Assembly: GCA_012295275.1 (NCBI GenBank)
Contig: CM022679.1
Coordinates: 14,729,342-14,793,341, forward strand
Direction: 5' to 3'
Source of the DNA: Chrysomallon squamiferum
Taxonomy: Eukaryota > Mollusca > Gastropoda > Neomphalida > Peltospiridae
Length of the DNA: 64,000 nt
The notes beneath the pieces are model-generated. The model had not been told where the DNA came from, ran no database searches, and was given only the letters and a program-made list of their open reading frames with translations. This document shows positions 53,460-64,000 of the stretch, one piece after another (position 1 is the stretch's first letter; the number at the start of each line of letters is the position of its first letter). A program made the translations under genes and the position numbers.

Positions 53460-53516
53460 GGGCGTATCCAGGATCTTAAGTCAATTTTCATTAACAGTTC
53501 CTGTTTGTTCATCACT

Positions 53517-53915
53517 GTCAGTGCAATAAAACTGCAACATAGAAGGAGCTATAGCCCCCGCCCCATATAAATATGCAAATCATTAGTTCGACCAACATCT
53601 TTTCAGATAAATATTACATTTATTTTAGCACTGAAAACCATTAGCCCTGGAGAATAAATGAGGTATGGTAGGAAATAGCCAGTCTAATACTTTTATTTTC
53701 TAGAAATACAGAAATACAGGAAAAAAAAAATTAAATACAATTGAAAAATAATAATAAAAATTAAATATTAATACTAATAAGAAGAAAAACAAGGAAATAA
53801 AAATACATATTCCCTATAACCTCCATACAAACATAAACACATATACAAACATACATACATACATACATACATACACACACATATATACCTATACACACAC
53901 AAATACCTACATACA

Positions 53916-53988
<73 letters not shown>

Positions 53989-54211
53989 GTAATACATACA
54001 TAGGTTATTGAGCAAGCTTTCTAAGGCTGTCTTGATGACATACATATATTGTCCCATCTGAACCCGAACCCAAAATAATTCTGCAGTTTACTTTTACGAT
54101 CCTACCTTTCACCTCTGTCAAGCAGCTAACTTCGGACATGGGATAAATACTACAAACTGACCTCTTCTTACAAAACGATACTTTCAACAACTGCGTTTTT
54201 GATTCGTTTTG
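53517..54211. other. ~690-bp insertion specific to duplication copy 2
   Basis: Breaks homology between CATCACTGT and AATAAATGGAAATAATG, which are joined directly in copy 1 (about 23298). Contains a (CATA)n/(TA)n run at 53840-53987 and an unrecognised 61-codon minus-strand frame at 54005-54190. It could be a non-autonomous retroelement with an expanded microsatellite, but no family is recognised. Confidence 0.55.
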
Positions 54212-54638
54212 TAATAAATGGAAATAATGTTTCTATCTGGTTAATTATTCATATATATTTTAATTGTAATTTGTTTATTACATCTAGTTGAAAACATTTG
54301 GAGATGATAAAAAATAAATCTTTATCCTTTGAAAACAGCTAATTGTTCGAACTGTGTGTGTGTATGTGTGTGTGTGTGTCTGCTAAAACTGATTTGTGAG
54401 TGATTCCGTTCGGTTTCGCTGTTAAGACAGTTTTGACATGAAAAAGCGAAAAAATAAATAAATAAATAATAATATATATGCATGAATTTGTAATTCCATA
54501 ATAAAACTACGCAGCTGTGTGTTTCGATTTCTCATTGACTGCATATTAACTTACTAAGAATCCATGTCACAGATGTGTTGATTTAAGCCAAAAATGACTC
54601 CACTTGAGCGCAGCTGTCACACGAGAAATCTTACCGCC

Positions 54639-54682
54639 ATGTCGAGACGCCATAGTTCACCAGCAAGAAAGACAGATTATTT
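54639..54682 (+). CDS. Possible first coding exon of an unidentified gene
   Basis: ACCGCCATGTCG is a strong start context and is followed by an Arg/Ser-rich start, MSRRHSSPARKTDY, then a perfect GTAAGT donor at 54683. It would end in phase 2. I find no convincing next exon in the window, so the gene could extend off the right edge or the match could be chance. It sits exactly at the end of the segmental duplication; copy 1 lost the ATG to a TTTAT repeat. Confidence 0.3.
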
Positions 54683-55060
54683 GTAAGTACGTAGAAGGTT
54701 TATTTTATTCTTTGTATGCAATCATTAGAACTGCTTATCATAAATTCAGTTAAAAATCGGAAGCTGATGTTTTGCCGTAGGTGCAAATATTTAATCCTGT
54801 GTTATATATGTTTCTTTCTGTGTGACCTTCTCAGTCACTGTTGTAATGCATCTATTTCTCTTTCTCAGTCTAATAATATTTGCTTTACACAGGATGTGGT
54901 CTTTAGAGGATAGCATTTTAGACCACAGAGTTACGTCCCTTGACTTACAAAATATTAACTTTGTTTTATCCTGATTAAAACTGATTAGGCTGGTCTTAAC
55001 CGCGAATTCTTTGTAGCATCCTGAATACGAATTAAAAGAATCGGAAAACAATAATACTGC

Positions 55061-55133
55061 AGCAGCAACAACAACAACAACAACAACAACAATAATAATA
55101 ATAAGAACAACAACAACAACAACAACGATATTG

Positions 55134-55178
<45 letters not shown>
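55061..55178. repeat. (CAA)n and (AAT)n triplet runs
   Basis: CAA-rich run to about 55128, then AAT. Confidence 0.95.
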
Positions 55179-55179
<1 letters not shown>

Positions 55180-55435
55180 TACGGTATTGTAGCTAGTTCA
55201 ACAGAATATCATGTCGTCCTGGGTACTGAATAATGCAAATTGTATTTTTCTTAAATCGAAAAATAATTAATTTATATGACACAGTTTGTTCAGGTTTATT
55301 AATGAAAGATTATGGAACGAAAAATGTATTATTAATTTTTAAAATTTTGATTTTTAATTTTTTAATTTTTAATTTATTTATTTATTTTTATTTATTTTTA
55401 TTATTATTATTTTTTAGATTTTATTGTATTGAATT

Positions 55436-55466
<31 letters not shown>

Positions 55467-55539
55467 TTTTAGACAAATATTAGCTAATAACAACAAAACA
55501 GTACAAATGGCCTTTGATGATGTCATTCTTTTGTAACCG

Positions 55540-55625
55540 TGACGTCATGAATACGGGTGAGACAGATATAAATGGACATATGACGTCAAACTGGTTAGTA
55601 CAGACAGTTCTGCCGTGGATATACT
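55540..55625 (+). promoter_or_regulatory. TATA/CRE promoter and 5' exon of GT14 copy 3
   Basis: Two perfect CRE palindromes TGACGTCA (55540-55547 and 55581-55588) flank a TATAAA box (55567-55572). Transcription would start near 55597-55605. A GTAAGG donor at 55626 and a polypyrimidine-AG acceptor ending at 55765 define a short leader intron, joining to the exon that carries the start codon at 56310. CREB/ATF control is inferred from the motifs. Confidence 0.55.
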
Positions 55626-55765
55626 GTAAGGGGTATTAACCGAACAATACAGTTTTATATAATAATAATAATAATAATAAAAGTAATATTGTCTATTTAT
55701 ATATACGTCTGATTAAACAAGAAAAGATTGTGAAAATTGGACTAACCATTATTTTTTTTTTTCAG

Positions 55766-56052
55766 ATACTATTTATATACCAAACAATAATAACTGGAAA
55801 CCAAGAGCTACGACATCCTTGGGTCTGTGTAAATGTTTGAAAATAATCAGAACGTTTCCAAAAGAAAACAAGAATATATAAGTTCTTTGAAAATAGTCTG
55901 AATTACATCAGAAGAACTGCGATAACTTGGAGTAAATAGTGAAAATAATTTGAGTAAGAAGCCGAAGAATTGGATCATATGGAGGTAGATGTTTGGAAAT
56001 AGTTTAATAACGTCGTCAGACTCTTAGAAAAAAAAAAAAAATAAATAAATAA

Positions 56053-56088
<36 letters not shown>

Positions 56089-56309
56089 AAAAAAAAAAAA
56101 AAAAAAAACGTGTATATCAATCGACAGTGTTGGACTTCATTTTAAACAATTAGTGAATAGAAAATGATTTGTAGATAACGTTTTAAACAGCAAAAGAGCA
56201 AAGGAACAAAATTTTAATGAGAGAAACCTTCAAATAGTTGTTACTGGAAAAAAAAAATATACAATGTTTTGTTTAGTGCACTAATAATGATAAAACTTCT
56301 TGAAACGAA
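55766..56309 (+). other. Probable 5' UTR of GT14 copy 3
   Basis: About 540 bp between the inferred acceptor and the start codon, with an AAAT/A-rich run at 56031-56108. No long frame is in it, but several short upstream ATGs are. Confidence 0.45.
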
Positions 56310-58558
56310 ATGGAGAAGATTTTAAAAATACAAATGTTAATGTTTATAATTTTAGCTCTAGTGTTAATCCATTGGTACATAATAATTGTGATGCATCCTG
56401 AGTTCCAAAACACCCAACGTAGTTTGTTTGTGAATGTCAAAAATAATGAAATTAAAACTCAGCGTCTTAAGAATTATTTGAATAAAAGCAGAGAACTCTT
56501 TGATTCAGTATGTTCTCTAGCTATTTCTGGGGGTCCTAATGTCAGTTTTGCTGTGGCTAATTACTTGATGTATCCCGGTAAAATGTTCTATAACCCATTG
56601 CCAAAAGACTGCTTCGACTTCGTCCGCCATCTTCAACCCTTGATGAAAGTGACGAATCTAGAACGCAGTTTTCCCATAGCCTTCAGCATCCTTGTTTACC
56701 GAGACCCACAGCAAACCATACGACTTCTACGCGCCATCTGGAGGCCTCAGAACTACTACTGCATTCATGTGGATACTAGTTCGTCTTTCGATGTTTTGAT
56801 TTACTTAATGAATCGTGTGAAGTGTCTGAGCAATGTAATATTTGCACCCCGAATGGTTGATGTTGTATGGGGACGATTTTCGGTTCTGGAAGCCGATCTT
56901 ATATGTATGGAAGCTCTGTACAATCATTCGAAAAAATGGAAATACTTCATTAACTTAACAGGACAAGAATTTCCGCTTAGGACTAACTATGAACTAGTAA
57001 GAATTTTACAACTCTATGCGGGAGGAAACGATATATATGGACAACGTTACGGGTAAGAATGCCTCTATTATTTATTTATTTATTTATTTTTGTAGTATTA
57101 GTATTTAAAATATGTTTTGTCATTGTTGTTGTTCTTATTAATTGGTTAATTAATCTTTTAACGTCATAAGCAATTTTTGTTGTAATTGTTATTATTGTTG
57201 TTGTTGTTGTTGTTTTTGTTATTGCTGTTGTTGTTACTGTTATTATTTGTATTATTGTTGTTGTTGTTATTGTTATTATTATTATTTATCTTTCACTGAC
57301 TATTCTGTCTCAAACTATTTACTGCTCTTTCTATCCATTCATCCATGCACCCATCCGTCATTTTTGTCTGTCTGTCTGCCTGTATCTTTGCTTGTCTCTC
57401 TGCCTGTTTGTTTGTTTTCGGTCTATAGGTTTAAATGCATATATCTACTGACGTTTGTGTTTCTAAGTATTCATTAATATATTTATCAGACTGGATACAA
57501 AACGGCTGAAGAAAATAGGGCCACCACCTCACGGTATCATACCAACAAAGGGACCAGTTCATATGGTTGCTTCTAGCGGATTTGTAGATTACATCTTTCG
57601 TAATCAGACAGCTAAAGATTTCTTAGAATGGGTAAAAAATATGACGATTCCTGACGAAACCTACTTCACCTCTCTAAACAATAACCCACATCTTCAAATA
57701 CCGGGATCGTTTAAAGGTATGTCACGAAAACATTAGCGTATCAAGCGAAAAGATCTTGTTTTTATAACTTCTTCCTCTCCTTCTTCTTCTTCTTCTTCTT
57801 CTTCTTATTATTATTATTATTATTATTACTATTATTATTATTATTAACGCTTCTGTCGTTTGTATGTAATTTGGATTTTTCAGATCGTTCAAGACGTTAG
57901 AACGTTTCTGTATATAGCACGCGTAAATGGACCAATAAAAAAACATAGAACATAGACACGTGACCAATCCATACCTGTTTTCCCTAACCGGACGAGACAT
58001 AACCGGTCAGCTCGACCCAGTGAAATAGCACTTATTGTCTAATTTATAGTCTATGTATACAAGTCCTAAACACGCTATTCTCTCTGTCAGTGACTCAAGA
58101 AATAATAAAATAAAATAATAAAATTTTATCTCAGAAGAAAGAGAACTTTTATAATTAAATATTAATATGACATTATTATCATGATTTATTTATTTATTTA
58201 TTTATTTGTTTGTTTTTAAGGTAAGCACGACAAAAGACACGTTCACAACTTTTACCTGGATTCAAGAGTGCGGTACAAACTTTTCACCTACAATAAACAG
58301 CTTCCGAAATGCAACGGAATGAAACGACACTCTGTTTGTATCTTCGGTGTTGAAGATCTACCCCGACTGACGAAAGCACCACATTTATTCGCCAACAAAT
58401 TCTCTTACTCGTATCAGACATTTGCCTATGACTGTCTGGAATCGTGGATCTTCGGAAAAATCGAGGCGGAGAAGAAAGGTCATTTGAATTTTGATGTTTC
58501 ACCTTACAAAAACATTTATTTTCTAAATAACTGCTACTGCAAAAAACAAAAAATATAA
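56310..58558 (+). CDS. GT14 core-2/I-branching beta-1,6-GlcNAc-transferase-like enzyme, copy 3
   Basis: Older paralogue of the two genes to its left. Exons 56310-57052, 57490-57716 and 58221-58558 total 1308 nt, 435 aa, with intron positions and phases identical to copies 1 and 2. A type II anchor (about residues 8-27, LMFIILALVLIHWYIIIV) follows a short cytosolic tail. Conserved blocks: FPIAFSILVYRDPQQTIRLL, WRPQNYYCIHVD, NVIFAPRMVDVVWGRFSVLE, INLTGQEFPLRTNYE, PPPHGIIPTKGPVHM, IPDETYFTSL, APHLFANKF and NNCYC. The PDE glutamate is present. The exon 3 start (GKHDKRHVHNFYL) fixed the acceptor choice in the other copies. Its body differs throughout from copies 1 and 2, so it separated well before the segmental duplication. 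Substrate cannot be named. Confidence 0.93.
57776..57845. repeat. (TTC)n(ATT)n run in GT14 copy 3 intron 2
   Basis: Compound triplet microsatellite about 60 bp after exon 2. Confidence 0.95.
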
Positions 58559-58729
58559 CAGTTCATTTTTTTTTTTTTTTTTTTGATCGTACTTTTTATT
58601 ATTTCTCAGGTATACTTCTATATAATGTAGTTGTAACTTATTTCTAGTTTTGTGAATAAATGTTATAAGTCACTCAGATTCAATAAAAATAAGAAACAAT
58701 TAATGAAAGAATGTTTAAGAATACCTTAA

Positions 58730-58735
<6 letters not shown>

Positions 58736-58782
<47 letters not shown>

Positions 58783-58920
58783 TTAATTTGATTTAATTTA
58801 ATATCCAAGAGTTCCTTTGATAATATTAAGAAATATTCTACATATATTCTTAGAGTTCCAAGATTAAATGTTGTTTATTTGTTCGCAGCCATCTTTTAAG
58901 TAATAACAAATTATATCACA

Positions 58921-58964
<44 letters not shown>
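58736..58964. repeat. (AAT)n and (AC)n microsatellites
   Basis: AAT run at 58736-58784 and AC run at 58922-58964, downstream of GT14 copy 3. Confidence 0.95.
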
Positions 58965-58965
<1 letters not shown>

Positions 58966-59065
58966 TACATGTCGCCGCCATTTTTAACGTAGTAATGACG
59001 TTATCGGATACAGTACTGACCGATAACGGGTCATTCAGTCATGTAACTCGGTGACATCTGTAAAC

Positions 59066-59252
59066 AGATTCTCCTAAATATTACACGATAATTGAGTTTG
59101 AGTGATTCTCATAAATATCGCACGACAATACAGTTTCGGTTCTCAAGAATATCGCACGATAATACAGTTTGAATGCGTTATAACAAATTTCACCCGATAT
59201 GTATATAAAGCAGTTTCTCGCAAACATTAAACGATAATATAATTGAATTAGT
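59066..59252. repeat. Degenerate ~36-bp tandem repeat
   Basis: Five loose units containing TCTCATAAATATCGCACGA and AATACAGTTTG. It lies in a less AT-rich stretch with no ORF. Confidence 0.7.
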
Positions 59253-59604
59253 ACTGACGAGTACGCTACTGTATTTAGTTATACATTACCCCACCATTCT
59301 GTGGATGAAGGCAGTTCAATACACGTATTAACGGTTATTGACTAAAATTCCAGATATTACACTCACCATTTTACATGATACACAGTCAGTCACGCTGCTG
59401 AAAACTGAGTTAACTTTGTGTATCTTTACGTAGATGATCGAGTCAGTAATTTAGTACCCATGAGAGATATTGTTGTTGTTGTTGTAATTTATTATTGTTG
59501 TTATTGTTTTACTGATAATAGTTATGATAGTATCTTATTTTTTATTGTGTTTGCGTTTAACATAAGACAGACAGACAAACGGACAGGTAAACAGTGTAAG
59601 GTTG

Positions 59605-59625
59605 GTGAATAATAATAATAATAAC

Positions 59626-59663
<38 letters not shown>

Positions 59664-59718
59664 TAATAATAGCAATAATAACAGCAACAATAATAATAAC
59701 AACAACAACAATAATAAC

Positions 59719-59765
<47 letters not shown>

Positions 59766-59780
59766 CAGTAATGATGATGA
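59605..59780. repeat. (AAT)n/(AAC)n triplet repeat
   Basis: About 175 bp of AAT with scattered AAC and AGC. Long Asn, Tyr and Leu frames in it are artefacts. Confidence 0.95.
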
Positions 59781-61616
59781 TAACGAAACAACACGATATG
59801 TGCTTGTTTCATTGCTGACATTTTGTGTAAAAAAATTGTAGTCAGTAAACAATAACGATCAGCACGCTGTATTGATCTGATCTCTCGACTGAGTATAATC
59901 ATTGTACATTTGTTTGAAAACAGCTGTTACACTAGTGTAAATATCATGCTCATTGATATTTCTCCATTATAATTCTTACATTTTATTTTAAATTAATACC
60001 AATGCAGAATTTTAATTAAATGATTCGACAACTACCAAGAATTTAACAGTTTATTTAATTACTTATTTATTTATTTATTTATATACACTTTTATTATTAT
60101 CATTATTATCTTGTGCCGTCCAGTATTACTTAATAATGAAGAGTAACAATAAAAGACTGCAGTTTCACAAAAACTGGGCGCCGCCATTTTGATGTAGTCC
60201 TGACGTCATTGTACATAGGGAAAACTGGTTTGCTCAGAAGTTTCTCTTTAAAAAACAAAAATAATAATTATAATAAATGGTTAAATAAACAGCTGTGAGT
60301 CACGTGGTAGAGAAGGGGGGACTGTCATATTTTGTTACTAACGAAGATGTGTCGCTTGAAACAAACAATTGCTTTGAAGTGTATTCCGCATTCGAACCGT
60401 ACACATTAAATTATTTTCTTTGAGAATTTCTAAACGAGAAGGTGTGCATAATTTGTAGATTCAAATTACAAAATTAGAAAGTAACAACATGTTTGTGTGC
60501 ACGGTGAAAGAACAAAGGCAGATTTCATGATTTCTAAAAGTGGTTGGGACGGGTCCTGCTTTATAGTGGATATAAGTTTCAAGATGAAAAAGAAGAACAA
60601 ATAATAAATTATTTCTAAAAATAAATAATAATATTAAAAATTAAAACGTTAATAAATACAATCTGGGATCGAAGCACATCTAGAAAAACACACTAAGTAT
60701 TCAGAATACAACCATTACATGTCCATTTATCAGTTTAAGAAAAAATAATAAATAATAAAAATTTGTTAAGTTCATTTCAAATTGTTTTTTTTTGTTGTTT
60801 TTTCTTGGTTATAATTATTCTTTGCTATGGTGGCATACAGTATCATCCACAAGCTTTGTCATTTTGATTGCCAAAACGCTTCAGCACTTACAATGAACAA
60901 ACAGTTTCAGAATTGATAAAGTCTCGTTTTGTACTAAGCATTCGACATGAAATCAATTTTTTTTTTTTTTACCTTTTCACTTCCTTTATGTTTATAGTAT
61001 CCTTTGCTAGAAGAGAAATGATTCAGAGAATATATATGTATATATTTAGTAAAAAATATTTTATATGTTTATTTATGTTTGAAACTTAATAATACTTTAC
61101 TGCCATTGCATTTAGATGTAATGTTTGAATTTTTTCTTCCTTTTTTTTTTTTTTTTTTTTTTTGACTTTTTTATTTATTTATTTATTTATTACTTATCTT
61201 TTAACTGATATATATATATATATATATTCTGTATTGGTAACTAGTAAACTCGCTGATGTAGATTTAGACTCTGACTAAATTACTATTTCTCAAAACTGTT
61301 GTACGATTTGTTATTTCCTTGCTAGTGTAGAATACGTTATAAAAATCATAAAACGAATGAGAATGTCTGTTTCAGTTTGCAAATTTTTTTCTTTTCGGGT
61401 CTGACTTCTACCTCACGTGTCGTGCTGTTGTTGTGACTTACTTCCTTGCGAAAAAAAGAAAAAAGGATTATTAAGAAAAGAAAACTGCGGCTTTAATCAT
61501 AGATCGAGATAAAAAGAAGGCGTGGTTTATTTGAAAAGGTAAAAATGGCCTCTGGCAATTTACATAATGTCTTTATTCTTTCAGTAAAAATACTAAAAAT
61601 ACTAAATACAACTACT

Positions 61617-61619
<3 letters not shown>
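59781..61619. other. Intergenic, no gene seen
   Basis: Contains a GCCGCCATTTT box (60180-60190) 11 bp before a TGACGTCA palindrome (60201-60208), T runs at 60958-60971 and 61141-61163, and a TA run at 61209-61226. No exons are supported. Confidence 0.55.

Positions 61620-61696
<77 letters not shown>
61620..61696. repeat. (CT)n microsatellite
   Basis: Almost pure CT run of 77 bp. Confidence 0.98.
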
Positions 61697-61702
<6 letters not shown>

Positions 61703-62156
61703 ATCTTTTTCTTTATTTCTTTCATTTATTTTTTATCCAGTATAGTTTCTTAATCCAACATTTTTGTTTTTCTCTACCTCATTATCTTTTTATACATTTT
61801 TTTCTGAAATTAAATGAAAGTGTTTGCCAAACGAAAAACTTTATTAATTAATTCATTTATTTCATTTTATTTCCTTTTTATTTTTATCCTTATGTTTTTA
61901 TTTGGTTTTGTTTTTTGTTTTCTCTCTCTCTAACGCATTTTTCATATATTCGAGCTCGCACGCACAAACGTACACACACACACACACATGGAGAGACACA
62001 AACACAGAAGAAAAAAAAACAAGTAACAAGTTACTGAATTAATGAATCGTCAGCTCTAATATGAAACTTTTTACTATATGATATAACAGTTAAATCCTTT
62101 TACTCTGAGATCTAAAACACACACAGTGCCTCCTAGATGAGATTACAACATAAAAT

Positions 62157-62636
62157 TCATTCCAGCCATTTCAGCTTCGGCATTGCTGCCGAAGCCGACT
62201 TATCATTGTGAATCAGACTGTTCAGGGATCGAATCGAGAAATCGTAATTCCTCGGATCAGACTGCTGCGACTTCTTATCTTTCCAAGACTCGTTTTTTAT
62301 AAAAGTTAGTTTCGGCACTGCTGCAGAATATTGACTTTTGTGATGATGGCTTGGAATGGAATTCACAGACTTTGCTCTTCTTCGCAAGGAGATGCTCGGG
62401 AAAATACATTTAGTTTCTTTTAGCGGCAAGAAGTCGTCAAAGTACGTGGAAAGTATGTCCTGCTGTATTCTGTTCACGTTTCTCTGGTACTCCGCTTCCA
62501 GACTCTCTATCTTGCCCTTCAGGAGGCGAGTGTAGACGGCGTTTCTTTGGTGAACCTTCAACAAGTGTTCGCCACGTGATCTCTGGTCAAGATGGCGGGC
62601 GGCTGGGAACATTCTGCACTGAACAAAGTCTGACAT
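62157..62636 (-). CDS. Uncharacterised 159-aa protein with a coiled-coil-like N-terminal half
   Basis: A single open frame on the minus strand, richer in GC and CpG than its surroundings and free of low-complexity runs, so probably coding. I do not recognise it. Residues ~22-75 are charged and helical-looking (HLLKVHQRNAVYTRLLKGKI, then LEAEYQRNVNRIQQDIL), then comes a short FDDFLPLKE stretch. The C-terminal half is basic and Ser-rich and carries a short repeated motif, SAAVPKLTF and SAAMPKLKWLE, the second ending the protein. No signal peptide or membrane segment is seen. A TTTCAG acceptor about 16 bp upstream of the ATG (exon top near 62653) suggests a spliced leader exon, perhaps the one ending at a GTAAAA donor near 63262. 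It could also be the last exon of a longer gene. Confidence 0.55.
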   Translation of the reverse strand: MSDFVQCRMFPAARHLDQRSRGEHLLKVHQRNAVYTRLLKGKIESLEAEYQRNVNRIQQDILSTYFDDFLPLKETKCIFPSISLRRRAKSVNSIPSHHHKSQYSAAVPKLTFIKNESWKDKKSQQSDPRNYDFSIRSLNSLIHNDKSASAAMPKLKWLE

Positions 62637-62869
62637 TTGTGTTGTCTCTCAAAGCTGAAATGTTTTGCACTCGGTGATTTTGATTAGAACTCGCAGTTAC
62701 GTAATCGTCAACCTTTGTAGCGGAATAGATAAAAACAAGATTTAGATGTAGAAAGGAGAACAATAAAATCAAAGGAATAAGTCGTAAATAAATAGCAGAT
62801 AATTGAGTTAATATGTAAGAAGATAATCTGGACGTAAGTAAATGAATTAAGAGTAATAATAACAACTAT

Positions 62870-64000
62870 AACATTAACAATACATATGCATTATTTAAAT
62901 ATAGACAGAGAAATTTACATGCATATATAATGTTATGAACACATTCTTACATAAAAAATACATATATACATTTGTACATGCATACATACATACACAAATA
63001 CATTCATACATTTGCAAACATACATATATTTACACATACACAATCATTTACAAATATACGTAAGGTACTGACATACACACATACATACATACACAGACAT
63101 ACACATGCATAAACACAACATTATAAATAACATTACAAATAGTTTCAAAGACTGTTATTAAAAATTAAAAAGTGGAAAATAATATTTAACCTTCTACTTT
63201 CATAAAATAAATCACAAGATACATGATGTTAAAGCGTTAGTTATGTGAATAAATATTTTTACCTTCGGAATCAAAGCGAGAGCTCCGTGTGTTCCAACGT
63301 CCGGAGTATTTCTTTCCGTTTTGTTCCCATGATGTTAAATGTATTCAGTTTACCCTTTACGTGAGATATAAAACTGTTATTGTTAACAACACTTCGTAGA
63401 AACGATTCGTTTATCACAGGTGTTATGTGATAGACCCGAACAGCAAACAAGTCCTGTTTGTCGTGCATTTCAGAGTGTGATAAACCTCTCTTTCACTGTT
63501 TTTGTCTTCAGTACATACTTCTATTGTATATCCACGTTGTTCGATAAAACAAGCTTATTACATCGATGTTAGTAATAATAAAAAAGACATTCTAAACTGT
63601 TATAAATACAGGGGTTATTTTTATGCGACAACGTAAATTTCAATAATGCCACCAATAAAATAGGTAAATATATAACAGCAACTACAGGATTCAAGGGACA
63701 AAAGGAAAACAAACAAAACATTCTTATAGTGATAATTTCGAGACAATAGATTACTCAAAAATAAGAATATTCGGCATATCAAATCACTGACACTAAACTG
63801 GCTTTGACACTTCATTTCACTCAGTTCATAATATCCACAGCATCAGTTGAAATAATAAGGAAGTTTAAAATAATTTTTGGAAAAGCTAACTAAATATTCC
63901 GATTATATAAATAAATAAATAAAAATAAAAACCATCTAATTGTTTATGTGAGAAGAAAATCTGAAAGTAAATGATTAATTGTTCTTTCTAATTTTCTTAG
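62870..64000. other. Right-end region, possible leader exon, otherwise nothing supported
   Basis: A CATA/CACA-rich stretch (62940-63120) is followed by less biased sequence. A 65-codon minus-strand frame at 63271-63468 ends just before a GTAAAA donor (about 63262) and may be leader for the 159-aa gene. No further coding signal is convincing. Confidence 0.4.

Larger units (their letters stand above)
48799..54642. repeat. Segmental duplication, copy 2
   Basis: Collinear with 18453-23672. Right-end homology stops exactly at TCTTACCGC, where copy 1 runs into a TATTATT/TTTAT repeat and copy 2 continues into CATGTCGAGACGC. Confidence 0.9.

Noticed and set aside
59522-59902. Tyr/Asn/Leu-rich frames
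   Set aside because: All derive from the AAT/AAC repeat.

Overview
The window is AT-rich animal genomic DNA with conserved vertebrate-like gene structures, GT-AG introns and very many long microsatellites (GA, AC, AT, AAT, ATT/CAA). Nothing in it is bacterial. The gene content and repeat style suit an invertebrate metazoan, most likely a lophotrochozoan such as a mollusc. The species assignment is inference only.

Left part (1-16.3 kb): a head-to-head housekeeping pair. On the minus strand is the 5' end of glutamine:fructose-6-phosphate amidotransferase (GFPT; start codon at 1967-1969, second coding exon 332-439; the gene continues off the left edge). On the plus strand is a complete 13-exon DNA polymerase beta gene (2378-16235, 336 aa, all splice phases consistent). 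Roughly 230 bp lie between them, so they probably share a bidirectional promoter. POLB introns hold a MITE-like element, an 87-bp foldback hairpin, large triplet microsatellites and a decayed second copy of the start of exon 8.

Middle and right (18.4-58.6 kb): three intact three-exon genes for type II membrane glycosyltransferases of the core-2/I-branching beta-1,6-GlcNAc-transferase family (GT14), all on the plus strand. Copies 1 (20190-23235) and 2 (50879-53459) lie inside a roughly 5-kb segmental duplication (about 18.45-23.67 and 48.80-54.64 kb). Copy 3 (56310-58558) is an older paralogue with its own TATA/CRE-containing promoter region. Both recent copies carry the same Tc1/mariner transposase relic in intron 2.

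Between the GT14 copies (26.4-47.2 kb) I infer a minus-strand gene I do not recognise, built by tandem exon amplification. A short Ser/Pro/Glu-rich exon (43692-43768 or 43787) is followed by a 1.45-kb x3 array with two mini-exons per unit, then a roughly 1.15-kb x5 array with two mini-exons plus a decayed or micro third exon per unit, then a terminal exon with a stop at 26441-26443. The mini-exons are 63 or 60 nt (one 48 nt), symmetric phase 1-1, with good splice sites. Up to four related copies of a candidate non-coding first exon, three with an upstream TATA-like element, lie at 40.2, 41.0, 45.3 and 47.1 kb. This is the most unusual structure in the window.

Right end (59-64 kb): mostly repeats, plus one minus-strand single-exon ORF of 159 aa (62157-62636) that looks real but is unrecognised.
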